Below are positions 1 to 5,420 of a stretch of 7,175 nucleotides of DNA, piece after piece. The stretch's first letter is position 1. Every line of letters starts with the position of its first letter. The DNA is from Candidatus Peregrinibacteria bacterium CG11_big_fil_rev_8_21_14_0_20_46_8. Lineage in GTDB: Bacteria; Patescibacteriota; Gracilibacteria; UBA1369; UM-FILTER-53-11. The stretch spans positions 1 to 7,175 of the forward strand of contig PCVQ01000059.1 of the NCBI GenBank assembly GCA_002796025.1, in the 5' to 3' direction. Made by a program: the position numbers and the translations under genes. The notes below the pieces were generated by a model. It saw only the letters and a program-made list of their open reading frames with translations. It searched no databases and was not told where the DNA came from.

Positions 1-147
1 GACGGCATTATGGTCGAAGCTCATCCAAATCCAATTGAGTCGCAGTGCGACTCAGACCAAGCGCTCTCGATGGAAGATTTGAGCGAGATGATCGAAGAGC
101 TTGGGCCTATTGCAAAGGCAATTGGACGTAACTTAGCAACGTTATGA
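1..147 (+). CDS. aroF: 3-deoxy-7-phosphoheptulonate (DAHP) synthase, C-terminal fragment
   Basis: Only the last 48 residues are in the window; the frame is open from base 1 and stops at TGA 145-147. The tail reads DGIMVEAHPNP near its start and ends in a helix with IEELGPIAKAIGR. This matches the end of type I-beta (AroF/KDO8P-synthase-like) DAHP synthases, where a D-G-[IL]-[MI]-[IV]-E-x-H-P-x-P segment forms a late barrel strand with a conserved metal-site region and is followed by a terminal helix. The enzyme condenses phosphoenolpyruvate and erythrose 4-phosphate to DAHP, the first step of the shikimate pathway, in the cytoplasm. Its stop overlaps the start of the next gene (ATGA, 144-147), so the two are probably translationally coupled. 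The family call rests on a short fragment, but context (aroB next) supports it. Any N-terminal regulatory domain lies outside the window. Confidence 0.88.
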   Translation, partial: DGIMVEAHPNPIESQCDSDQALSMEDLSEMIEELGPIAKAIGRNLATL

Positions 148-1163
148 CACAGATCGTTATTCAACGCGGTGCTCTCAAGACGCTTCCAAAACATGCGAAG
201 CGATTAGGTGCCGCGTGTGCGATTATTACCGACAAAAATGTGGCGGGAATTGCGCGGCGGATGGTAACAAGTTTGGAGCAAGCGGGGATGCAAACACATC
301 TCATTACACTTCCAAGCGGAGAAAAAATGAAGGCACTTCATGTGGTAGAAAAAATATGTGGCACTCTTGTGCGCAAAAGTTTGAGGCGCGATGCAGTGAT
401 TATTGGCATAGGCGGAGGTGTTGTTGATGATCTTGCCGGCTTTGTTGCCTCCATTTATATGCGGGGCGTGCCGTATATAAGTGTGCCGACAAGTGTCTTG
501 GCAATGGCAGACGGAAGCATTGGCGGAAAAAATGGTGTGAATTTGAAGGAAGGAAAAAATCTTGTAGGAACCTTCACGCAGCCCGATGTTGTGCTCATGG
601 ATCCGGAAGTTTTAAAGAGCTTACCGCAGCGTGTTTTTATTGAAGGACTGGCTGAAATTGTGAAGCATGCAGTAATTGCAGACGAAAAACTACTGCGCTT
701 ATTTGAGCGAGACTATAAAAAAATTCTCGCGCGCGATGCAGATTTAGTTACAAAAATACTTAAGCGCAGTGTTGCAATAAAGTTGAGCATCAGCGATGAG
801 GATGTTCGCGAATCTATTGCCACAAAAAACGATACTACATCGCGTATGTTTTTAAACTACGGCCACAGCATTGGCCACGCATTAGAAAAGCTCAGCAACT
901 ACACTATGCTGCATGGTGAGGCCGTGAGTATTGGTATGGTCGAAGAGAATAAAATTGCGGTGGAGCGAGGATTGCTGAAAGAGGAAGAGGCAGAGCGTAT
1001 CCAGGCTGTACTCAAAAAACTCAAACTGCCTACCGAAATTCCTGCCAATTACAAGCAGCGCGACATACGGCGCACCATGATGCGCGATAAAAAAGTGGTC
1101 AGTGGAAAATTAATTCTCGCGCTTCCAAACGGCATCGGCCAGGCTACACTCGAAACACTATGA
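144..1163 (+). CDS. aroB: 3-dehydroquinate synthase
   Basis: This 339-aa protein converts DAHP to 3-dehydroquinate with NAD+ and a divalent metal (step 2 of the shikimate pathway, cytoplasmic). Visible family features are PSGEK (57-61), the NAD-binding GGGVVDDLAGF (90-100), MADGSIGGK with D123 and K129, GKN (137-139), AEIVKHA with E171 and K174, LNYGHSIGHALE (237-248) with H241 and H245 preceded by R234, HGEAVSIGM with H257, and RDKK near 314-317. These cover the metal ligands (E171, H241, H257) and the substrate-binding residues known from the Aspergillus enzyme. Two oddities stand out. The usual GGGV[IV]GDL reads GGGVVDDL, with Asp for Gly at position 95. The loop before R234 (ESIATKNDTTS) is longer than the usual short E-x-G-x-R loop. 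The start is the ATG overlapping the aroF stop, and I see no Shine-Dalgarno there. The stop overlaps the next start as ATGA (1160-1163). Confidence 0.95.
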   Translation: MTQIVIQRGALKTLPKHAKRLGAACAIITDKNVAGIARRMVTSLEQAGMQTHLITLPSGEKMKALHVVEKICGTLVRKSLRRDAVIIGIGGGVVDDLAGFVASIYMRGVPYISVPTSVLAMADGSIGGKNGVNLKEGKNLVGTFTQPDVVLMDPEVLKSLPQRVFIEGLAEIVKHAVIADEKLLRLFERDYKKILARDADLVTKILKRSVAIKLSISDEDVRESIATKNDTTSRMFLNYGHSIGHALEKLSNYTMLHGEAVSIGMVEENKIAVERGLLKEEEAERIQAVLKKLKLPTEIPANYKQRDIRRTMMRDKKVVSGKLILALPNGIGQATLETL

Positions 1164-2848
1164 TTACCGTTAACATTCCAGGCTCAAAGAGCATCTCGAA
1201 TCGCGCACTTTTGTTGGCTTCACTTGCCGGACCACGCAAAATCGCACCAAAAAATCTTTTGCAAAGTGATGATACAAAGTATATGCAGCAGGCGCTCAAG
1301 GCTCTTAAAAAAGGCAAAAAGAGCTTGTACTGCGGCAACGCCGGAACAGCGATGCGATTTTTAGCGGCCTATGTTGCAACGCTCGAGCAGACAACTACTC
1401 TTAACGGCAATGCACGCATGCGTGAGCGTCCAATCAAAGATTTAGTTGACGCGCTCCGGCAGCTCGGCGCAGAAGTTGAATACCTTAAACACAAGGGCTA
1501 TCCCCCACTTCGCATTCGCGGACCGCTCCTTGGCGGAACGTGTACTTTGCAAGGAACCATCAGCAGCCAGTACCTTTCGGGCCTGCTCATGGCGGCACCG
1601 CTCGCTAAAAAGAATGTGACGATTCACATTCGCGGCGGCCTTGTTTCGAAGCCATACGTCGATATGACCATCTCGATGATGGAAACATATGGAGTAAAAG
1701 TTGCGCGCGATGGATATAAAAGTTTTCGCATCAGTGCCGGCCAAAAGTACAAAGCCCGCTCATACACCATTGAACCGGATGCCTCATCGGCAAGTTATTT
1801 TTATGGAATTGGAATGCTCACCCAGAATAAAATGCACATACCAAATTTAGATCTCAAGAATTCACTCCAAGCCGATGTTCGCTTTGTAAAGGCGGCCACC
1901 GCCCTGCAAGCAAAAAAAATGTCGCGCCACATCGACTGCGAATCCTTTCCCGATGCCGCAATGACCTTGGTTGTACTGGCAGCGTTTACAAAAGGCAAAA
2001 GTGAGTTCACCGGGCTGGGCAATTTGCGGGTAAAAGAGTGTGACCGCTTGAGTGCTTTAGCAACTGAACTCAAACGCATCGGCTGCCGCGTTACCGAAAA
2101 AAAAGAGGGCATCATCGTCTACGGCAATCCCGAAAAACTGCACGGAGCACCAATTCGCACCTACGACGATCACCGCATGGCAATGTGCTTTGGCATGGCG
2201 AGTGTGCTCATACCCGACATCACAATCGAAAATCCTCAGTGTGTTAAAAAAACATTTCCAACCTTCTTTATTGAACTGAAAAAGGTAAAAAAACAGTTGA
2301 ATGAGCAGAATATTATTCTCAGTGGCATGCGTGGATGCGGAAAAAGTACGCTTGCAAAAGCGCTGGCAAAAAAAATGAAGCGGGAATATATAGATCTGGA
2401 CACCGTCATCGAAAAGCGCGCAGGCAAAACAATCGCCGAAATTGTTGCAGCAAAAGGATGGAACTACTTCCGCACATTAGAAGCGCAAGCCGTAACAAAA
2501 ATCTCCCGCAAAAAAAATATCATAATTGCAGTGGGTGGCGGTACGGTTCTCTTTCAAAAAAATGTAAAACAATTGAAGCAGCATGGAAAAATCATATACC
2601 TAAATTGTTCGGTTAGTTCGATTCAAAAAGCTCTCGCGAAAAACAAGCATCGCCCAAGTGTTACGAAGGAATCGGTGTTGGAAGAAGCAAAAGCTCTGTA
2701 TGCAAAGCGGCATCCTATCTATGCTAAAAATGCAGATGTCATCATCAGTGGTGTTGAACACACCACAAATAAGGAAAAAGATCTCACAAAAAAAGTTGCG
2801 AAACTATCGGCACACTGTGCATACTTTGGCATCCATGAAACAGTATGA
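1160..2848 (+). CDS. aroA-aroK: Fused EPSP synthase - shikimate kinase (AroA-AroK)
   Basis: A single 562-aa frame holds two enzymes. Residues 1 to about 376 are EPSP synthase: PGSKSISNRALLLA (7-20), LLQSDDTKY, GNAGTAMRF (59-67), SSQYLSGLL (135-143), KPYVD (164-168), PDASSASYF (206-214), FPDAAMT (263-269), LRVKECDRLSALATEL (289-304), YDDHRMAMCF (335-344) and KTFP (364-367). After a basic linker of roughly ten residues, residues 383 to about 530 are shikimate kinase: Walker A GMRGCGKS (389-396), YIDLD with D412/D414, NYFRTLE with R438, AVGGG (457-461), HRPS in the lid (497-500) and R517 in the RHPIYA segment. The kinase makes shikimate 3-phosphate, which EPSP synthase joins to phosphoenolpyruvate, so the fusion couples consecutive steps 5 and 6. 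The EPSP domain is shorter than the roughly 427 aa of E. coli AroA. The residue aligned with E. coli Pro101 is Phe67. The gene overlaps aroB by 4 nt and nadB by 14 nt. Confidence 0.95.
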   Translation: MITVNIPGSKSISNRALLLASLAGPRKIAPKNLLQSDDTKYMQQALKALKKGKKSLYCGNAGTAMRFLAAYVATLEQTTTLNGNARMRERPIKDLVDALRQLGAEVEYLKHKGYPPLRIRGPLLGGTCTLQGTISSQYLSGLLMAAPLAKKNVTIHIRGGLVSKPYVDMTISMMETYGVKVARDGYKSFRISAGQKYKARSYTIEPDASSASYFYGIGMLTQNKMHIPNLDLKNSLQADVRFVKAATALQAKKMSRHIDCESFPDAAMTLVVLAAFTKGKSEFTGLGNLRVKECDRLSALATELKRIGCRVTEKKEGIIVYGNPEKLHGAPIRTYDDHRMAMCFGMASVLIPDITIENPQCVKKTFPTFFIELKKVKKQLNEQNIILSGMRGCGKSTLAKALAKKMKREYIDLDTVIEKRAGKTIAEIVAAKGWNYFRTLEAQAVTKISRKKNIIIAVGGGTVLFQKNVKQLKQHGKIIYLNCSVSSIQKALAKNKHRPSVTKESVLEEAKALYAKRHPIYAKNADVIISGVEHTTNKEKDLTKKVAKLSAHCAYFGIHETV

Positions 2849-4304
2849 CGTCATTATTATTGGATCAGGTATTGCCGGAATGAATGCCGCGCTGCGTTTT
2901 GCGGAGCAGAATAAAAAAGTTCTGCTCATTACAAAACGTACGCTACAACAGTCGAATACGCGCAAAGCACAAGGAGGCATTGCCGGAGTAATTGCAGAAG
3001 AAGATTCAGTAGAACAGCACGTGCGCGATACGCTTGTTGCCGGCTGCAACCACAATAAAAAGAGTGCCGTCCAATTTATGGTGCAGCATAGTACCGCTGC
3101 AATTCAGCGGCTGATCGATTTAGGCGTGCCGTTTACAAAGGAACACAACACCATTGCACTCACCCAAGAGGCGGCACACAGCGTGCGCAGAATTGCCTTT
3201 GTCGACGACTATACCGGCGCTGCCATCAGTCAGACACTCACGCGCCATGTGCGGCAACAAAAAAATATCACCATTTTAGAGCATGCATTTGCGGCCGATT
3301 TGTTAGTAGAAAAAGGTCACTGCTTTGGCGTGCAAATTATTCATAAAAATAAGTACAAAAATATAATGAGCGGCTTAGTGGTTCTCGCCGCAGGTGGCCC
3401 GGGACAACTCTATTTACACACAACAAATCCACCAATTGCCACGAGCGACGGACTGGCAATGGCCATTCGCGCGGGCGCAACATGCAAAGATCTCGAATTT
3501 ATTCAGTTCCATCCGACTGCACTGCACCTGCCGGGCAAGCCGTGCTTTTTAATTTCCGAATCGGTGCGCGGTGAGGGCGGCTATCTTGTGCATGCGAGCG
3601 GCAAGCGCTTTATGAAAAACTACCATACCGACGGCGAACTTGCCCCACGCGATATTGTAACGCGTGCCATTTTTGAAGAACAAAAGAAGGGTCCGGTTTT
3701 TATTGATATCCGACATAAAAAACGCACGTACCTGCAAAAACGATTCCCCACTATTTATACAAAATTAAAATCATACGGCATCGACATGGCCAGCAATCTC
3801 ATTCCTGTATCTCCAGCCGCACACTATAGCTGCGGCGGTGTAGTGGCTGATCTTCAGGGCCGCACCAACATTACAAACTTGCTTGCGATTGGCGAGGTGG
3901 CATATACCGGAGTGCACGGAGCCAACCGACTGGCCAGTAACTCGCTTCTCGAGGCGCTGGTATTCTCCGAAACAGTTACAAAAAATAGCTGCAAACCCAC
4001 AAAGAAGAGCGAGCAATTTTCAATAGAAAAAACAGAAAAAATACCGCCCGAGCAACGCAAAAAACTGCTGCAAATCCGGCGCGAACTCCGCACAACAATG
4101 TGGCACGACGTTGGCATTGTACGTACGGCAATGACGCTCAAACACGCACAGCAAAGCATAAAAACACTAGAGCAAAAAATCACACCATTGCCGACCAACA
4201 ACATCCTAGGCAGCGAAATCAAAAACATGCTCATCGCCGCCCACACCATCCTCACCGCCGCCCAAAAAAGAAAGAACTCTCTTGGATGCCACTATGTGGA
4301 ATAG
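2835..4304 (+). CDS. nadB: L-aspartate oxidase (NadB)
   Basis: This FAD flavoprotein oxidises L-aspartate to iminoaspartate, which quinolinate synthase (NadA) uses in de novo NAD synthesis. The ATG at 2835 is preferred over upstream in-frame ATGs (from 2658) because it places the dinucleotide-binding fold YDVIIIGSGIAGMNAAL exactly at the N-terminus, as in the family; this gives 489 aa. Other motifs are KAQGGIAG (44-51), QEAAHSVRR (111-119, E112 and H115), QFHPTAL with H226, RGEGGYL, GELAPRDIV with R272, PAAHYSCGG with H330, AIGEVAYTGVHGANRLASNS with R365, and LLEALV. These match the E. coli NadB catalytic and dicarboxylate-binding residues. The E-A-A-H-S-x-R-R segment and the soluble form argue for NadB rather than SdhA/FrdA. 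It is about 50 aa shorter than E. coli NadB, mostly towards the C-terminus. The start lies inside aroA-aroK with no visible Shine-Dalgarno, so translation is presumably coupled. nadA and nadC are not in the window. Confidence 0.93.
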   Translation: MKQYDVIIIGSGIAGMNAALRFAEQNKKVLLITKRTLQQSNTRKAQGGIAGVIAEEDSVEQHVRDTLVAGCNHNKKSAVQFMVQHSTAAIQRLIDLGVPFTKEHNTIALTQEAAHSVRRIAFVDDYTGAAISQTLTRHVRQQKNITILEHAFAADLLVEKGHCFGVQIIHKNKYKNIMSGLVVLAAGGPGQLYLHTTNPPIATSDGLAMAIRAGATCKDLEFIQFHPTALHLPGKPCFLISESVRGEGGYLVHASGKRFMKNYHTDGELAPRDIVTRAIFEEQKKGPVFIDIRHKKRTYLQKRFPTIYTKLKSYGIDMASNLIPVSPAAHYSCGGVVADLQGRTNITNLLAIGEVAYTGVHGANRLASNSLLEALVFSETVTKNSCKPTKKSEQFSIEKTEKIPPEQRKKLLQIRRELRTTMWHDVGIVRTAMTLKHAQQSIKTLEQKITPLPTNNILGSEIKNMLIAAHTILTAAQKRKNSLGCHYVE

Positions 4305-4311
4305 CTTTTTG

Positions 4312-4340
4312 TTGATGAGAAAAGGGTAAAATGGTATATT
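4312..4340 (+). promoter_or_regulatory. Sigma70-type promoter downstream of nadB
   Basis: TTGATG (4312-4317) and TATATT (4335-4340) are separated by exactly 17 nt. The -35 matches TTGACA at four of six positions and the -10 matches TATAAT at five of six. Predicted initiation is near 4347. No ORF follows closely; the first feature downstream is the hairpin terminator ending at 4399, so the promoter would drive a short RNA of about 54 nt. It sits 8 nt after the nadB stop. Chance occurrence in AT-rich DNA is possible, but the exact spacing and the nearby terminator make it credible. Confidence 0.5.
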
Positions 4341-4345
4341 GTTAG

Positions 4346-4361
4346 TGACGAGCCGCGGTAG
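4346..4361 (+). repeat. 16-nt direct repeat, copy 1
   Basis: TGACGAGCCGCGGTAG matches 4459-4474 at 15 of 16 positions; the only difference is G4355 against A4468. Copy 1 contains the palindrome CCGCGG (4353-4358) and lies at the predicted 5' end of the candidate small RNA. Similarity does not extend clearly on either side. Confidence 0.7.
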
Positions 4362-4400
4362 ACACACTCAGCAAAAGGCCCCCAACTTGGGGGTCTTTTC
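4347..4400 (+). ncRNA. Candidate small RNA (promoter-terminator cassette)
   Basis: The interval between the predicted start (about 4347) and the end of the terminator tail (about 4400) would be a 54-nt RNA. Its 5' part (4346-4361) is a near-copy of sequence in the tRNA-like element 113 nt downstream, which is encoded on the other strand. The 5' part of this RNA could therefore pair with the middle of that RNA over about 15 bp, with one G-U wobble. The 3' part is the terminator hairpin. No known RNA family is recognised. This is inference from signals; no function is assigned. Confidence 0.33.
4373..4399. terminator. Strong bidirectional intrinsic terminator
   Basis: CCCCC (4379-4383) pairs with GGGGG (4389-4393) around the loop AACTT. 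The stem is extended by GG/TC (one G-U) and AAAA/TTTT to 11 bp. On the + strand the hairpin is followed by TCTTTTC, and read on the - strand it is followed by CCTTTT, so it can stop transcription from both sides: the aro-nadB operon or small RNA on +, and the tRNA-like transcript on -. It is the clearest terminator in the window. Confidence 0.85.
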
Positions 4401-4423
4401 ATTTATACATATACAGGCAGAGG

Positions 4424-4492
4424 TGGAGCCGAGGGGAGTCGAACCCCTATTCCGTGGATGACGAGCCACGGTAGGTACCAACACCCAGCCCC
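4424..4492 (-). tRNA. tRNA-like element, alanine-type acceptor, no readable anticodon (tRNA relic or tmRNA-type domain)
   Basis: On the - strand a T-arm AGGGG-TTCGACT-CCCCT (4448-4432) has a canonical TTCRANY loop and is followed by the acceptor strand CGGCTCC (4431-4425) and discriminator A (4424). The 5' partner GGGGCTG (4492-4486) pairs with it at all seven positions, with wobbles G3-U70 and U6-G67. G3-U70 with A73 is the alanine identity signal shared by tRNA-Ala and tmRNA. A D-arm with loop TTGGTACC (stem GGTG/TACC) follows. The central arm, GTGG/CCAC extendable to CCGTGG/CCACGG, has an 8-nt loop CTCGTCAT with no standard anticodon layout: if CGT is read after U33, position 37 is C. Positions 8-9 appear to be missing and total length is 69 nt. 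The 3' CCA is not encoded (CCT). A degenerate tRNA is the simplest reading; a tmRNA 3' domain is the alternative, but no tmRNA 5' part or tag frame was found. Confidence 0.5.
4459..4474 (+). repeat. 16-nt direct repeat, copy 2
   Basis: TGACGAGCCACGGTAG is the partner of 4346-4361 with one mismatch. It lies within the central arm and D-arm boundary of the - strand tRNA-like element, so the RNA made there carries the complement of the candidate small RNA's 5' end. Confidence 0.7.
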
Positions 4493-4510
4493 AGCCACTG
4501 CTGCTTAATC

Positions 4511-4519
4511 TGTATATCA
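4511..4519 (-). promoter_or_regulatory. Possible extended -10 promoter for the tRNA-like element
   Basis: Read on the - strand, TGATATACA (4519-4511) fits an extended -10 (TGn followed by TATACA, four to five matches to TATAAT). Predicted initiation near 4504 would be about 12 nt before the 5' end of the tRNA-like fold. No good -35 is seen 17 nt upstream (ATCGGT). Weak support. Confidence 0.3.
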
Positions 4520-4537
4520 AATCAAAATTACAGACCG

Positions 4538-4577
4538 ATTACAAAAATCCCACAAAAAGATGAACGGAATTTGTGGG
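4538..4577 (-). terminator. Possible - strand hairpin terminator
   Basis: CCCACAAA (4549-4556) and TTTGTGGG (4570-4577) form a perfect 8-bp inverted repeat with a 13-nt loop. Read on the - strand the hairpin is followed by ATTTTTGTAAT, a modest U-tract; on the + strand it is followed by TGCGTTG, which is not a tail. It would stop - strand transcripts coming from the right before the tRNA-like element. No gene that needs it is visible, so it may simply be a structural hairpin. Confidence 0.4.
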
Positions 4578-4680
4578 TGCGTTGTAAACGCTGCAAAGAT
4601 ACCAATCCTCTTTTTTCGCAAGAAGTTTTTTTGTTCGTGTAAAACCCCTATTTGGGTGTATATCTGAACCAAATTTCGTA

Positions 4681-4686
4681 TATACT
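4681..4686 (+). promoter_or_regulatory. Possible -10 element of the HIT gene promoter
   Basis: TATACT (4681-4686) matches the -10 consensus at five of six positions and would start RNA near 4693, giving a leader of about 27 nt before the ATG at 4720. No good -35 is found at normal spacing, so this is a weak call. A minimal Shine-Dalgarno-like TAGG (4708-4711) lies 8 nt before the ATG. Confidence 0.3.
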
Positions 4687-4719
4687 GAGGTTGGGCAAAA
4701 TATTCTGTAGGCATAACGT

Positions 4720-5145
4720 ATGAAAAACTGTACTTTTTGCAAAATTATTACAGGCGACTTACCGAGTAGTAAAATATATGAGGATAAAGAACTTTTGGCT
4801 TTTTTGGATATTCAGCCTGTAAATAAAGGCCATGTTCTTGTTATTCCAAAGCAACATAAAGAACTGATGACTGAATTGGATGACAAAATTCTGGGCAGCA
4901 TGATTGCGCTATCAAAAAAGATAAATCAAGCAATGCGAAAATCAGATATAAAGCTAGAAGGCATAAATTTATTTCTCGCTGATGGTGAAGCTGCTGGTCA
5001 AGAAGTTTTCCACGCTCACCTTCATGTTATTCCGAGATTCAAGAATGATGGCTTTGGTTTCACCTTTCCGGAGGGATATACAAACAAACCATCAAGAGAT
5101 GAGCTGGATCTAATATCGCAAAAAATACAATTACATCTAAAATAG
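4720..5145 (+). CDS. HIT-family (histidine triad, HinT-like) nucleotide-binding protein
   Basis: This 141-aa protein is of the usual length for bacterial HinT-type proteins. It starts with CTFCKIITGDLPSSKIYED (4-22), whose two cysteines resemble the zinc-binding CxxC of many HIT proteins. LAFLDIQPVNKGHVLVIPKQH (27-47) follows, and the signature triad HAHLHVIPRF lies near 98-107; the middle His is the nucleophile for AMP transfer in the family. HIT proteins hydrolyse nucleoside phosphoramidates or related adenylylated compounds in the cytoplasm; the physiological substrate cannot be told from sequence. The gene stands alone, separated from the aro operon by terminators and convergent with the - strand cluster. 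Its codons look more A/T-rich than those of the aro genes, which could mean different expression or a separate history. The family assignment is secure; the subfamily is less so. Confidence 0.92.
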   Translation: MKNCTFCKIITGDLPSSKIYEDKELLAFLDIQPVNKGHVLVIPKQHKELMTELDDKILGSMIALSKKINQAMRKSDIKLEGINLFLADGEAAGQEVFHAHLHVIPRFKNDGFGFTFPEGYTNKPSRDELDLISQKIQLHLK

Positions 5146-5180
5146 AAGCGCTCGCTCTTCTCTACTCATCTTAAAACATC

Positions 5181-5411
5181 CTACGCCTCATGCGCAGCCA
5201 GCAACTTAGAAAGCGCCGCTTCTTCTTGCGCTTCAAAGTCGATAATCTCCTCTTGGAGATTTGTGATTAGGCGCTTCTTTTCGCTGTCGTTTAGCATTGG
5301 CAGCATTTCGAGCCAGCTTTCGCGCTCCTCTTGTGCAAGCGGTGCGCCTTCGAGGAGTGCAACGAGCTGTGCGTTGAGGGGGTCGGTGAGAAATTGTGTA
5401 AAGTCGTCCAT
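5181..5411 (-). CDS. Hypothetical helical acidic protein, 76 aa
   Basis: I do not recognise this protein. The sequence is short, acidic and predicted almost wholly alpha-helical, with no signal peptide or membrane segment and no cysteine. Its centre (WLEMLPMLNDSEKKRL) resembles a helix-turn-helix-capping pattern, and the C-terminal half (NLQEEIIDFEAQEEAALSKLL) has heptad-like spacing, so a helical bundle or short coiled coil is plausible. The ATG is only 9 nt after the stop of the 425-aa gene and no Shine-Dalgarno is seen, so the two are probably cotranscribed and the product may act with that protein; this is inference. It ends 35 nt from the stop of the convergent HIT gene, and no clear terminator is visible in that gap. 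Confidence 0.7.
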   Translation of the reverse strand: MDDFTQFLTDPLNAQLVALLEGAPLAQEERESWLEMLPMLNDSEKKRLITNLQEEIIDFEAQEEAALSKLLAAHEA

Positions 5412-5420
5412 ATGATTTTG

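Larger units (their letters stand above)
4305..4719. other. 415-nt intergenic region between nadB and the HIT gene
   Basis: No convincing protein gene lies here on either strand. It contains the promoter and small-RNA cassette, the bidirectional terminator, the tRNA-like element and the 8-bp hairpin described separately. It also holds a weak AT-rich hairpin with a T7 tail (stem 4610-4615/4620-4625, tail to 4632) that could stop + transcripts before the HIT gene, and a small ACCC/GGGT hairpin (4644-4657). Open frames on the - strand at 4517-4742 give unrelated, low-quality translations and cross the hairpins; I regard them as non-coding. Confidence 0.7.

Noticed and set aside
2658..2834. N-terminal extension of nadB from an upstream in-frame ATG
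   Set aside because: The extra 59 residues lie wholly inside the shikimate kinase coding frame, are basic and low quality, and would put the FAD motif far from the N-terminus, unlike the family.
1..4304. Reassigned UGA codon (genetic code 25)
   Set aside because: aroF, aroB and aroA-aroK all end at UGA exactly where the families end and where the next gene starts, so UGA acts as stop here.
4371..4508. A + strand reading frame ending in A-T-A-A-stop that resembles a tmRNA tag end
   Set aside because: It runs through the terminator and the antisense of the T-arm; the resemblance is four residues only and no tRNA-like ends fit on the + strand.
4517..4742. Two overlapping - strand ORFs of 65-67 aa
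   Set aside because: They overlap each other in different frames, cross the 8-bp hairpin, and show no domain-like pattern; probably chance ORFs in AT-rich spacer DNA.
4424..4780. A full-length tmRNA (ssrA) on the - strand ending at 4424
   Set aside because: The 3' T-arm and acceptor fit, but no tmRNA 5' domain (GG-TTTCGAC-GGG type) is found upstream on the - strand within normal length, and no tag reading frame ending in an ALAA-like sequence was seen. A GGGG near 4645 gives a poorer acceptor pairing than the 5' strand at 4486-4492.
5144..5161. A terminator between the convergent HIT and 76-aa genes
   Set aside because: Only a 5-bp AGAAG/CTTCT stem with an 8-nt loop is present and no T-tract follows on either strand.
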